Positions 33,651 through 42,502 of a stretch of 64,000 nucleotides of DNA are shown here, in pieces. Each line of letters starts with the position of its first letter. Position 1 is the stretch's first letter. A program made the translations under genes and the position numbers. This stretch comes from Kordiimonadales bacterium IMCC3096. GTDB taxonomy: Bacteria; Pseudomonadota; Alphaproteobacteria; Minwuiales; Minwuiaceae. The notes beneath the pieces were generated by a model. The model ran no database searches and had not been told where the DNA came from. It saw only the letters and a list, made by a program, of their open reading frames with translations. The stretch lies in the NCBI GenBank assembly GCA_016865035.1, contig CP018227.1, forward strand, positions 838,001-902,000, given 5' to 3'.

Positions 33651-33663
33651 GGTCGTATCTCCC

Positions 33664-36390
33664 CTAGGCGGCTTCGGCTGCGATAAGCTGGGAAAGCGCG
33701 GTGCCTTCCTTGCTGAGTTCCTCGAAGCTGCCACTCTCCACAATGCGTCCGCCCTTCATGACCAGCACATGATCGAAGCGTTCCGCCATCGCCGGGCGAT
33801 GCACACCCCAGATGATGGAACGACCCTCGAAGTCGGTCAGAAGGCCATCGAGAATCCGTGCCTGGCTGCTGGTATCCAGCGATGCCGTGGCCTCGGTCAG
33901 GATCAGGACATCCGGACGTTTCACCACTGCACGGGCAAGGGCCAGTTTCTGGCGCTGGGCACCGGTCAGGCGCGAACCGCCGATACCGACCTCGAACTCC
34001 AGACCAACCTCCGACACCGTCTCGATGATGCCCAGTTCCGCCATGACCTCCCGCATCAGGGAACCGACACGGTCCTGCGCCTGCGCCTGACCGTAGGCGA
34101 TCTTGCCGAACAGGATGTTGTCCTGAATGTTGGCCGCGGCGTTGTAGCGGTCCGGATCGAAGAAGGCGACCGAGCCGGACAGGTCGTCAGGCAGGTTCTC
34201 GGCAAAGGCCTTGCGCGCCTCCAGCACCTTCATCTTCACCGCGTCGTCGATGATACCGAGACGGTGCCTTGCCTGTACCAGCTTGAACGGCAGCGACATC
34301 AGCTTCGCGCGCTCATGCGGCTTCAGCCCATCCAGCTGGTCCTTGGTATATTGCGCCAGCAGACCCTGCAGCTCCGGCAGGTCGTCCGACGAGACAAAGC
34401 TGAACTGCTGGAACAGTTCGTGGTCCGGAGGCAGGTCGGAGAACAGTTCGACCATGGTAGCGGCGGCCTGATAGCCCATGCTGACCATCTGATCCGTCAT
34501 GCCGACCTTCTCCAGCACCTCCAGGATGTAGGGGTGGTCCGCCAGATGGTCGAGATCGAAGGTATCGCCGACCGGCGTGCCGAACAGCAGGTTCTCGGCC
34601 AGGGACGCATTGGAATTGTACGCCGCCGGGTCGAACCGTTCGATCAGGACGGCCAGGGACGGGTCCGTCAGCCGCTCGTCGAGCGCCTTGCGCACCTTCA
34701 GCACACCCTCGGCGATATCGCTCCGCTTCTCCGGATCGATCCGCCCGCGCAGGCCGAACTGATAGACATCCTCGTCCAGTCCGACGACCTTCAGCGCCTC
34801 GATACCCGCGCGGCGCAGGCCGACATTGTCCTCGACCCCGGCGGCACCATAGTCCACCCAGTCTGCGGCGAGGTCGTAATCCAGATTGCCTGAAGCCTGC
34901 GCCTCGGTGACGTAGCTGTCGCGCTCCTTCTTCCTGTCGCCCTCGTAGGTCGCTTCCTTCAGCGGCCGATGCTTCAGGCCGTAGAAAAGGTTGTCCCCGA
35001 GCGTCAGGTTGAAGATGAACGGCGCATTGTCGACGAAGGAAATCCGCCGTCCCGTGACCGCTTCCGGCAGGCCCTGCAGCAGGTGCTCGCCATAGTTGAC
35101 CGTGCCACGGTCCGGGTCGATCAGCCGGGCCATCACCTCGGCCAGCTCATCACGCCCGGATCCGCCGCCGCCCACCAGGGCGACCCGCTTGTCCAGGCCA
35201 AGCGTGAAACTGACCGAGTCGAGAATGCTGTTGTTCTGGTCGTCGGTCAGGGTGACGCCGCTGGCCTTGATCTCGCCTTCGAAGCGGACCGGGCTTTCCG
35301 GCTCGCTCATCAGACGCTCTTCCTCGAACAGTCCGGCCGGGGCGAACTGCTCCACCACCTGCTCGTACTTGATGCGGGCGTCGGCCTGACGCTGGTAGTA
35401 GCCCAGCAGTTCCTTCCAGGGCGCGCCGATTTCCTTGTGCGCACTGATGGCGGCGAACAGGGTACCCAGGTCAAGCTCGCCCTTGATCACCAGATAGCCG
35501 CCGATGGAATAGAACATCACCGGACCGAGCTGCTGGATGAAGTTGTTCACGAACTTGATGATGAACTTCCAGATGTAGATCTGCAGGCGGATGTAATAGA
35601 TGCCGTTCAGCCGCTCGGAGAATGTCGCCAGCTCCAGGTTGGAGGCGTCATGGGCATGGATTTCGCCGATGCCCGTGACCGTCTCACCGATCTTCTCCGA
35701 CAGTTTCCGGACGCGCTTGACGCGTTCCTTGCCCAGCAGGTTCACACGCTTCTGCAGTTTCGGGATGATGTAGAACTGCAGCGGGTAGAGCGCGACGGCG
35801 GCCAGCGCCAGCTTCCAGTCCGCGATCAGCATGTAGCCGAGCGACATCAGCATGATGCCGCCCTGCATCACCGGCAGGGAGAAACATTCGCCGACGAAAC
35901 CGCCCAGCGGCTCCACCTCGCCGGTGATCATGGAGATCACCTCACCCTGGCTGGTCTTCTTGAACGTCGGCTTGGGGAACCGCAGGATGCGCTGGAACAG
36001 GGCATAGCGCAGGCGCCGCAGCATGCGTTCCGCCGTGACACCGCGATAGACGTTCAGCGCGTACTTGATGCCCTGCAGCAGCAGGATGTTCAGCAGGAAC
36101 AGACCCACGAGGACAAAGAGGAAAATGACCTGATCGAACTCGGGCCCGATGTTGAAGACGGCCTCAGGAAAGTCGATCGTTGTCTTGACCGATTTCTCGA
36201 TGGTCGAGCCATCAGCCTGGGTCACCATTTCGGGAACCTTGCGGAAGCCCTGAATACCCTCGTTCACGATCTTCTCGACCAGCGTGTAGCCGAGCATCGT
36301 GAACGGCATGTTCACCACCGCAAGCAGCACCAGGACGATCTGCTGGCGATAGCTGTATTTCAGGATGAAACTGAATACGTTCCGTTCCAA
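33664..36390 (-). CDS. Atypical ABC exporter with degenerate NBD and large insertion
   Basis: A 908-residue half-transporter-type protein. Residues 1-345 form an exporter transmembrane domain; the NBD begins near 368. Walker A reads VGGGGSGRD (406-414): the invariant Lys is Arg413 and the Ser/Thr is Asp414. The Q-loop Gln is missing (FVDNAPF, 452-458). The signature is LTGAQ (808-812), and in Walker B (LILTEATASLD) the Asp is Thr832, while Glu833 and His864 remain. Walker A and signature are about 395 residues apart instead of about 105, so roughly 290 residues are inserted. DNLFYG (466-471), ENLLFG (599-604) and DNILFG (757-762) look like three copies of one module. The start is TTG at 36390 after GAGGGGGAAGC. 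ATP hydrolysis seems unlikely by the usual mechanism. Confidence 0.88.
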   Translation of the reverse strand: MERNVFSFILKYSYRQQIVLVLLAVVNMPFTMLGYTLVEKIVNEGIQGFRKVPEMVTQADGSTIEKSVKTTIDFPEAVFNIGPEFDQVIFLFVLVGLFLLNILLLQGIKYALNVYRGVTAERMLRRLRYALFQRILRFPKPTFKKTSQGEVISMITGEVEPLGGFVGECFSLPVMQGGIMLMSLGYMLIADWKLALAAVALYPLQFYIIPKLQKRVNLLGKERVKRVRKLSEKIGETVTGIGEIHAHDASNLELATFSERLNGIYYIRLQIYIWKFIIKFVNNFIQQLGPVMFYSIGGYLVIKGELDLGTLFAAISAHKEIGAPWKELLGYYQRQADARIKYEQVVEQFAPAGLFEEERLMSEPESPVRFEGEIKASGVTLTDDQNNSILDSVSFTLGLDKRVALVGGGGSGRDELAEVMARLIDPDRGTVNYGEHLLQGLPEAVTGRRISFVDNAPFIFNLTLGDNLFYGLKHRPLKEATYEGDRKKERDSYVTEAQASGNLDYDLAADWVDYGAAGVEDNVGLRRAGIEALKVVGLDEDVYQFGLRGRIDPEKRSDIAEGVLKVRKALDERLTDPSLAVLIERFDPAAYNSNASLAENLLFGTPVGDTFDLDHLADHPYILEVLEKVGMTDQMVSMGYQAAATMVELFSDLPPDHELFQQFSFVSSDDLPELQGLLAQYTKDQLDGLKPHERAKLMSLPFKLVQARHRLGIIDDAVKMKVLEARKAFAENLPDDLSGSVAFFDPDRYNAAANIQDNILFGKIAYGQAQAQDRVGSLMREVMAELGIIETVSEVGLEFEVGIGGSRLTGAQRQKLALARAVVKRPDVLILTEATASLDTSSQARILDGLLTDFEGRSIIWGVHRPAMAERFDHVLVMKGGRIVESGSFEELSKEGTALSQLIAAEAA

Positions 36391-36596
36391 GCCGCTTCCC
36401 CCTCACGCATGGCGCATGCTGGTTGCCACCCCCGGCCCAGCACCGCGCAGACGTTCTCTGTCACGAACCTTAGTGGACCGCGCCCCCTGCGACAATCGCG
36501 ATGCTTGGCCACCGACAAGCCGTTTGCCGCCACGTGACGATTCTGCCATAGTCCCGCGCAACACCAGCCGGAACAATCGGCGCAATGGGGAATAGA

Positions 36597-37814
36597 ATGG
36601 CGAACGGAAAAGGTTCGCGTGTCCTGATCTACAGCCACGATACTTTCGGGTTGGGACACCTGCGGCGTTGCCGGGCAATTGCCCATTCGCTGGTCGAGAA
36701 CAACAAGAACCTGTCGGTGCTGATACTGTCGGGTTCGCCGATCATCGGCAGCTTCGACTTTCGCGCCCGCGTGGATTTCGTGCGCGTCCCCGGTGTCATC
36801 AAGCTGCGCAACGGCGAATATACCTCGCTGAACCTGCATCTGGATATCGAGGACATGCTGGCGCTGCGCGCGTCGATCATCCAGCACACGGCGGAAAGCT
36901 TCGATCCCGACATCTTCATCGTCGACAAGGAACCGCTGGGCCTGCGGGGCGAGGTCATGCCGACGCTGGAGATGCTGAAGAAGCGCGGCACCCGGCTGGT
37001 ACTCGGCCTGCGCGACGTCATGGACGAACCGAAGCTGCTGGTACCCGAATGGCAGCGCAAGAACGTGCTGCCGGCGCTGGAAGACCTGTACGACGACATC
37101 TGGGTCTATGGCCTGCCGCAGATCTGCAACCCGCTGGAAGGACTGGAAATTCCGGAGAGCGTGTCGCGCAAGATGGTCTACACCGGTTATCTGCCCCGGC
37201 GGCCGAGCACCGCGCCTTCCGTTTCCCTGCCGGAGATCACCAACCGCCCGTTCCTGCTCGTCACGACCGGTGGTGGCGGTGACGGCGATGCGCTGATCGA
37301 CTGGGTCCTGCGCGCCTATGAGACCGATCCGCTGCTGCCCTATCCGGCGCTGCTGGCGCTTGGTCCCTTCATGGCCCCGGAACTGCAGGCCGGGTTCCAT
37401 GAACGTGCCGCGAAGCTGGACAGGGTGGAGGCCATTACCTTCGACCCGCATTTCGAGAACCTGATGGCCAGCGCGGCAGGGGTGGTCGCCATGGGCGGCT
37501 ACAACACCTTCTGCGAGGTGCTCTCGCTGGACAAGCGCGCCATCATCGTGCCGCGCAGCGTGCCCCGGATGGAACAGACGATCCGCGCGGAACGCGCTGC
37601 GGCGCTCGGCCTGGTGCAGATGACACCGCTGGACGATGACCGCGACCCGGAGGTCATGGCCGCCGCGATCCGTGCCCTGCCGCGCCAGAAGAAGCCTTCC
37701 GACATCGTCGTCCCCGGCCTGCTGGAGGGCCTGACCAACGTCAACCGCCTGGCCGCGCCATGGCTGGACCGGAAGGGGAAGGTCAGGACCAGTGCCGTGC
37801 GGAAGATGTTCTGA
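36597..37814 (+). CDS. Glycosyltransferase with GT28-like C-terminal domain (COG4671-like)
   Basis: A 405-residue two-domain GT-B-type glycosyltransferase. The N-terminal domain has HDTFGLGHLRRCRAIAH, which matches predicted glycosyl transferases of the COG4671 type. The C-terminal donor-binding domain has LLVTTGGGGDG, and AAGVVAMGGYNTFCEVLSL with IIVPR, comparable to the MurG donor loop. Donor and acceptor sugars are unknown. ATG 36597 has GGGGA seven bases upstream; one four codons upstream is also possible. It is divergent (206-base gap) from the ABC transporter and heads the glycan-like cluster on the plus strand. Confidence 0.88.
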   Translation: MANGKGSRVLIYSHDTFGLGHLRRCRAIAHSLVENNKNLSVLILSGSPIIGSFDFRARVDFVRVPGVIKLRNGEYTSLNLHLDIEDMLALRASIIQHTAESFDPDIFIVDKEPLGLRGEVMPTLEMLKKRGTRLVLGLRDVMDEPKLLVPEWQRKNVLPALEDLYDDIWVYGLPQICNPLEGLEIPESVSRKMVYTGYLPRRPSTAPSVSLPEITNRPFLLVTTGGGGDGDALIDWVLRAYETDPLLPYPALLALGPFMAPELQAGFHERAAKLDRVEAITFDPHFENLMASAAGVVAMGGYNTFCEVLSLDKRAIIVPRSVPRMEQTIRAERAAALGLVQMTPLDDDRDPEVMAAAIRALPRQKKPSDIVVPGLLEGLTNVNRLAAPWLDRKGKVRTSAVRKMF

Positions 37815-37908
37815 ACGGTTCCGCCGCCCGTGTGACCCTGCCCCTGCGACGATCCGACCGTGGTCCACCGGACTTTGCGTTTCATCCATCAGGGACTAAA
37901 TACGCCTC

Positions 37909-38652
37909 ATGGCGATCAATGATTTCATCGAAGCACAGCAGTTCGTGCCCGCCGAAGCAGGCGATCTGCTGACGGTAGAGCAGGCGGAGCAGTACAACAG
38001 GGACGGCTACGTCATCCTGAAGGACTGGATCCCGCAGGCTCAACTCGCGCGGATACGCCCGGATGTGGAACGGCTGGTGGCGGAGAACCATCGTCGGCAG
38101 AAGGACATCAACACGAAGTCCGCTGCGGTCGATGAGATGATGCGTTCCGACCGGATCCAGGGCCTGATCGAGGCGGCAAACGGGCCGTCCACGCTGCTGC
38201 AGAGCTTCGCATTCACCAAGCTGCCGCAGGAAGTGCGGACCAAGCACTGGCACCAGGATGGTGTCTACTGGGGTCTGAGCGATTCCCGCGTGTGCTGTGT
38301 CTTCGTGCCCATGACGGCGACGAACGAGGACAATGGCTGCATCTGGATGGTTCCCGGCACCCACAAGCTGGGACGCATCTTTCACGATGTGGCCACTGAC
38401 GAGTTCGGGCTGGAGAACCTGCGCTGCGAGATGAGCGCGTTCCGCGAACCGGTGCCGATGGTGCTGGAGGCCGGTGACGCCGTCCTGGCGCACACCTACA
38501 CGGTCCATGCCTCGTTCCACAATCGTACCGATGAACCGCGGATCAGCCTCGGCTTCCACTTCCGCAACGTGGCGACGGAACTGCAATTGCCCGCACCCTA
38601 CCGTCGGGAGCAGGAACGTCGCCTTGGTCGTGATCCGGCCCGCGCGGCCTGA
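37909..38652 (+). CDS. Phytanoyl-CoA dioxygenase (PhyH)-family 2OG-Fe(II) oxygenase
   Basis: Non-heme iron dioxygenase of the PhyH family, 247 residues. The iron ligands are H and D in HWHQDGVYWG and the distal His within HTYTVHASFHNRT; the 2-oxoglutarate-binding Arg is probably in the following RISLGFHF segment. GCIWMVPGTHKLG is a family block. Many bacterial PhyH enzymes act on natural products or lipids; no substrate can be read here. The gene lies between the first glycosyltransferase (94-base gap) and the TylF-type methyltransferase (19-base gap) and is likely part of the same cluster. Confidence 0.9.
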   Translation: MAINDFIEAQQFVPAEAGDLLTVEQAEQYNRDGYVILKDWIPQAQLARIRPDVERLVAENHRRQKDINTKSAAVDEMMRSDRIQGLIEAANGPSTLLQSFAFTKLPQEVRTKHWHQDGVYWGLSDSRVCCVFVPMTATNEDNGCIWMVPGTHKLGRIFHDVATDEFGLENLRCEMSAFREPVPMVLEAGDAVLAHTYTVHASFHNRTDEPRISLGFHFRNVATELQLPAPYRREQERRLGRDPARAA

Positions 38653-38671
38653 ACGACAGGCGGTCCAGACA

Positions 38672-39454
38672 ATGGTCAACATGAAACTGAAGAAGCTGGC
38701 CCTGCGCTACGGCTACGACTTCACGTTCCGCAAGCTGCCGCAGCACGGGTTGCGCAACCGGCAGATGAAGCTGCCGCGGGACATGGAGCCGATCTTCAGC
38801 GAGATCTTCGGCAAGGTGGGCGACCACACCCTGACCACACCGGACTGCGTTCACGCGCTCTATGCCGCCACGAAACATGTGGTGGAGCAGGACATTCCCG
38901 GCGATTTCGTCGAATGCGGCGTCTGGCAGGGCGGAAGTGCCATGACCATGGCGCTGACCCTGCTGCACATGGGCGTCACCGACCGCAACATCTACCTCTA
39001 TGACACCTACACCGGCATGGTGAAACCGGAGGAGATCGACATCCGCCAGCGCGATGGATCGGACACGATCAGCCGCTGGGAGATGCAGCAGCGCGATGAC
39101 CACAACGAATGGTGCTACGCGCCCATCGATCAGGTGAAGGCCAATCTGGCCAGCACCGGCTATCCGGAGGACCGGCTGATCTACGTGAAGGGCGTGGTGG
39201 AGGAAACCATTCCGGAGGTTGCGCCGGACCGGATCGCCCTGCTGCGGCTGGACACCGACTGGTACCGGTCCACCCGCCACGAACTCGATCATCTCTATCC
39301 GCGGCTCACCACCGGCGGCTTCCTGATCATCGACGACTATGGGGCCTATGCCGGCGCGCGTCAGGCCACGGACGAATATTTCGCCGAGAAGGGCAATCGC
39401 CCCTACCTGAACCGCATCGACACGGCCGCACGGATTGCGGTCAAGCCGGCTTGA
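38672..39454 (+). CDS. TylF/MycF-family O-methyltransferase
   Basis: A 260-residue methyltransferase of the TylF family, Mg-dependent enzymes that methylate sugar hydroxyls of macrolides and glycans. It contains FVECGVWQGGSAMTMALTLL (SAM loop), YLYDTYTGMV, LLRLDTDWYRSTRHELDHL (metal and catalytic Asp) and LIIDDYGAYAGARQA. These blocks are the TylF hallmark. ATG 38672 is chosen; ATG 38681 is an alternative and the true start of the frame upstream is spurious. The stop overlaps the TTG of the next glycosyltransferase (TTGA). Sugar O-methylation in the product of this cluster is a reasonable inference. Confidence 0.92.
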   Translation: MVNMKLKKLALRYGYDFTFRKLPQHGLRNRQMKLPRDMEPIFSEIFGKVGDHTLTTPDCVHALYAATKHVVEQDIPGDFVECGVWQGGSAMTMALTLLHMGVTDRNIYLYDTYTGMVKPEEIDIRQRDGSDTISRWEMQQRDDHNEWCYAPIDQVKANLASTGYPEDRLIYVKGVVEETIPEVAPDRIALLRLDTDWYRSTRHELDHLYPRLTTGGFLIIDDYGAYAGARQATDEYFAEKGNRPYLNRIDTAARIAVKPA

Positions 39455-40677
39455 GCACTGCCCCTCCCGCGACCGGGCGGGTGGCCTTCGTCCTGAAGGG
39501 CTATCCCCGGCTTTCGGAGACCTTCATCGCCCAGGAGATCCTGGCGCTGGAACAGCGCGGCCTGGCCATCGACATCTGGTCCCTGCGCCATCCGACCGAT
39601 ACGACAAGCCATCCCGTGCATCAGGACATCGCGGCCCCGGTCAGCTATCTGCCCGAATATCTGCGCGATGAGCCTGCACGGGTCCGCCAGGCGTGGCGCA
39701 CATGTTCCGCCTGGCCGACCTGGCAGGCTGCCACTGCCCTGTTCGGGCGGGACTACCGGCGCGATCCGACCGTGAACCGTGTGCGCCGCTTCGGGCAGGC
39801 CGTGGTGCTGGCCGCCGAACTGCCGCCGTCGGTCACCCGCCTGCACGCCCATTTCCTGCACACTCCGGCCTCCACCACCCGCTATGCCGCGCTGCTGAAG
39901 GGGCTGCCGTGGAGTGTCTCCGCGCATGCCAAGGACATCTGGACCAGCCCGGCGTGGGAGAAGCGGGAGAAACTTGCCGACTGCGCCTTCGCCGTGACCT
40001 GCACCGCAGCGAATGCCGATCATCTGGCCGAACTGGCACCGGAAGGGCGGGTCAGTCTGGTCTATCACGGGCTTGACCTGACGCGTTTTCCCCCTGCCCC
40101 CGCTACGCGTCCCGCGAACCCTGTGCCGGTCATCCTGTCCGTCGGGCGGGCGGTCACGAAGAAGGGCTATCCGGTGCTGCTGAAGGCGCTGGCGGAGATC
40201 GGTCTGCCTTGGCGGTTCATCCATATCGGGGGCGGGGAGCAACTCGCCGAACTGAAACAGCAGGCGGAAGCGCTTGGCATTGCCGACCGGATCGACTGGC
40301 GCGGCCCGCAACCGCAGCAGGCGGTGCTGGAGGCCTGCCGACAGGCGGACCTGTTCGTGCTGGCCAGCCGGATCGCCGATGATGGTGACCGGGACGGCCT
40401 GCCCAATGTGCTGATGGAGGCGCAGAGCCAGGGGCTGCCGGTGGTCGCCACCGCTGTCTCGGCCATCCCGGAGCTGGTGCGGGACGGGGAGACCGGTCTG
40501 CTGGTCCCCCCTGACGATCCGCAGGCGCTGGCCGCTGCGCTGTCACGGATGCTGCGTGATCCGGCGGCACGAAAGGCCATGGGTCAGGCAGGTGAGGCCA
40601 GGGTCCGGTCAGCCTTTGATCTGGACCGATGCATTGACCGGCTGGCCGCGAAATTCGGATTGGAGGCACGGGAATGA
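39451..40677 (+). CDS. Family 4-type glycosyltransferase (GT-B)
   Basis: A 408-residue retaining-type GT4 glycosyltransferase. It has RVAFVLKGYPRLSETFIAQEIL at the N-terminus, a catalytic-domain SVGRAVTKKGYPVLLKAL segment, GDRDGLPNVLMEAQSQGLPVVAT (the EX7E-type region near 325-345) and GLLVPPDD. The TTG start at 39451 overlaps the TylF stop codon (TTGA), indicating translational coupling. The open frame continues upstream inside tylF but in a wrong context. It is followed by the epimerase-like gene with a 4-base overlap. Acceptor and donor are unknown. Confidence 0.9.
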   Translation: MSTAPPATGRVAFVLKGYPRLSETFIAQEILALEQRGLAIDIWSLRHPTDTTSHPVHQDIAAPVSYLPEYLRDEPARVRQAWRTCSAWPTWQAATALFGRDYRRDPTVNRVRRFGQAVVLAAELPPSVTRLHAHFLHTPASTTRYAALLKGLPWSVSAHAKDIWTSPAWEKREKLADCAFAVTCTAANADHLAELAPEGRVSLVYHGLDLTRFPPAPATRPANPVPVILSVGRAVTKKGYPVLLKALAEIGLPWRFIHIGGGEQLAELKQQAEALGIADRIDWRGPQPQQAVLEACRQADLFVLASRIADDGDRDGLPNVLMEAQSQGLPVVATAVSAIPELVRDGETGLLVPPDDPQALAAALSRMLRDPAARKAMGQAGEARVRSAFDLDRCIDRLAAKFGLEARE

Positions 40678-41543
40678 GGCTGTTCTGTTTCGGATATGGC
40701 TTCTCCACCAAGACCCTGGCACCACAGCTGCGCCAGCGCGGCTTCTCGATCGCGGCAACCGAGCGGACGGCCGGGTCCCTGCCCGCTGATGTGGCAGGGG
40801 TGGCCTTCGACGGGCGTGCCCCACTGCCCGACGGGGCGCTGGATGGCGTCACCCACATTGTTGCGTCGATCCCCCCGGACGATGACGGCGATCCGGTACT
40901 GCGCCACGCACGCGGGCAGATCCTCGCCTGTGCGACGTTGGAGTGGGTGGCCTATCTCTCCACCACCGGGGTCTATGGCGACCGGCAGGGTGGCTGGGTG
41001 GACGAAACCGGGGAACTGAAGCCCGCCGGGCGGCGCGGGGAACGGCGGGTGCTGGCGGAACGGCAATGGCTGGACCTGCAGGACGAAACCGACGCCGCCG
41101 TTCAGATCTTCCGCCTCGCCGGAATCTACGGCCCCGGACGCAATGGTTTCAGGGCCCTGCGGGAGGGTACCGCACGGCGGGTGATCCGGGACGGTCAGGT
41201 ATTCTCCCGCATCCATGTCGCGGATATCGCCCGGACCCTGCTGGCCTCCATCGACCGCCCCCGGCGCGCGGGCATCTACAACGTCTGCGATGACGAACCG
41301 GCACCGCCGCAGGATGTGGTGGAATTCGCGGCCAATCTGCTGGGCATGCCTGTCCCGCCCGACACCCCGTTCGAGGAGGCCAACCTGAGCCCGATGGGCC
41401 GCAGCTTCTATGGGGAGAGCAAACGGGTCAGCAATGATCTGATCAAGTCGGAACTGGGTGTGAAGCTGCAGTACCCGGACTATCGCAGCGGTCTGCGGGC
41501 CGTCCTGGCGCAGGAACAGGACGACGCCAAACAGCCAGGCTGA
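40674..41543 (+). CDS. NAD(P)-dependent epimerase/dehydratase-like protein (YeeZ-like)
   Basis: An extended-SDR/Rossmann protein of 289 residues. It resembles YeeZ-like proteins: FCFGYGFSTKTLAPQL at the nucleotide-binding end, YLSTTGVYGDRQGGWVDETG, FRLAGIYGPGRNGF, VFSRIHVADIARTL and GIYNVCDDEPAPPQDV. The Gly-rich FGYGFST pattern differs from the GxxGxxG of canonical epimerases, as in YeeZ. Its substrate is unestablished. It overlaps the GT4 gene (ATGA, 40674-40677) and is the last gene of the plus-strand cluster before tpiA on the opposite strand. Confidence 0.85.
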   Translation: MRLFCFGYGFSTKTLAPQLRQRGFSIAATERTAGSLPADVAGVAFDGRAPLPDGALDGVTHIVASIPPDDDGDPVLRHARGQILACATLEWVAYLSTTGVYGDRQGGWVDETGELKPAGRRGERRVLAERQWLDLQDETDAAVQIFRLAGIYGPGRNGFRALREGTARRVIRDGQVFSRIHVADIARTLLASIDRPRRAGIYNVCDDEPAPPQDVVEFAANLLGMPVPPDTPFEEANLSPMGRSFYGESKRVSNDLIKSELGVKLQYPDYRSGLRAVLAQEQDDAKQPG

Positions 41544-41544
41544 T

Positions 41545-42309
41545 CTATTCCCTGACGGGTGCCGCCGCCGCGATGCTCAGGAAATCGGCCGCCTTCAGGC
41601 TGGCACCGCCCACCAGGGCGCCATCGACCCCCTCGAGCGCGAGCAGTTCAGCGGCGTTGCCCGGCTTTACCGAGCCGCCATAGAGGATCCGCAGGGTATC
41701 GACGTCGCCGATCCGGGCCGCCGCCGTGGCACGGATCGCCGCATGGGCCTCCACGATGTCATCGGTGGACGGGGTCAGGCCGGTGCCGATGGCCCAGACA
41801 GGCTCGTAGGCAACGACCGTGTTCACCATCGTGGCACCTTCCGGCAGCGAGCCGCTGACCTGCCGCTGCAGCACCGCCAGGGTCTCGCCCGCGCGCCGCT
41901 CCGCCTCCGTCTCGCCGACACAGACGATGGCGATCAGACCGGCGCGCAGCGCAGCCTCCGCCTTGGCCTTGACGATAGCGTCGGTTTCACCGTGATCCGT
42001 GCGCCGTTCCGAATGGCCGACGATGACGTGGCTGCCGCCCAGATCGGCGATCATCTCCGCCGACACATCGCCGGTGTGTGCGCCACTGACCTCCGCGTGG
42101 CAGTCCTGTCCCGCGACGGCCACGCGGTCGGCAATGCCTCGTTCGAACAGCGTGATGCGCAGGGGCGAGATCAGGGTCGCGGGCGGCGCGATCAGCAGAT
42201 GCACATGTGCGGCGACCGAGAGCCCTTCGGCGAGTGCCGTGGCTTCGCGCGCAGCATCACCGGCAAGGCCGTTCATCTTCCAGTTTCCCGCGATCAGCAT
42301 CTTGCGCAT
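41545..42309 (-). CDS. tpiA: Triosephosphate isomerase
   Basis: Glycolytic TIM-barrel enzyme that interconverts dihydroxyacetone phosphate and glyceraldehyde-3-phosphate. The 254-residue protein has the substrate-binding AGNWKMNG (Asn-Lys), the catalytic His in VIVGHSERR, the catalytic Glu in [11 protein letters not shown] and the phosphate-binding YGGSVKPGN. Length and motifs are canonical. The ATG at 42309 follows GGGGGCAGGAC. It is divergent from the PpiD-like gene and convergent with the epimerase-like gene, one base apart. Confidence 0.97.
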   Translation of the reverse strand: MRKMLIAGNWKMNGLAGDAAREATALAEGLSVAAHVHLLIAPPATLISPLRITLFERGIADRVAVAGQDCHAEVSGAHTGDVSAEMIADLGGSHVIVGHSERRTDHGETDAIVKAKAEAALRAGLIAIVCVGETEAERRAGETLAVLQRQVSGSLPEGATMVNTVVAYEPVWAIGTGLTPSTDDIVEAHAAIRATAAARIGDVDTLRILYGGSVKPGNAAELLALEGVDGALVGGASLKAADFLSIAAAAPVRE

Positions 42310-42502
42310 GTCCTGCCCCCGTCAATTCAGCCCGTTCACCAACCCCAAGCATCCGCTGTCGGGGCCGCCAAGCCAACCGATTCGCGCCCCGCAGCCCAAA
42401 TCCGCCTGATCCCGCCGAGAACGCGCCTTCCGCAGGTTGCGGATGCACCGCCTGATGCGTAATGTCCGCCATCCTCAATATCACGGACATCAGCGGCGGA
42501 TC

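Noticed and set aside
36453-36468. GTTC-N8-GAAC palindrome between the transporter and GT28 genes as a LexA box
   Set aside because: The alphaproteobacterial box is a direct GTTC-N7-GTTC repeat; this is inverted with 8-base spacing.
34969-36537. Long plus-strand open frame opposite the atypical ABC transporter
   Set aside because: An antisense shadow; the minus strand encodes a protein with membrane helices and NBD motifs, though degenerate.
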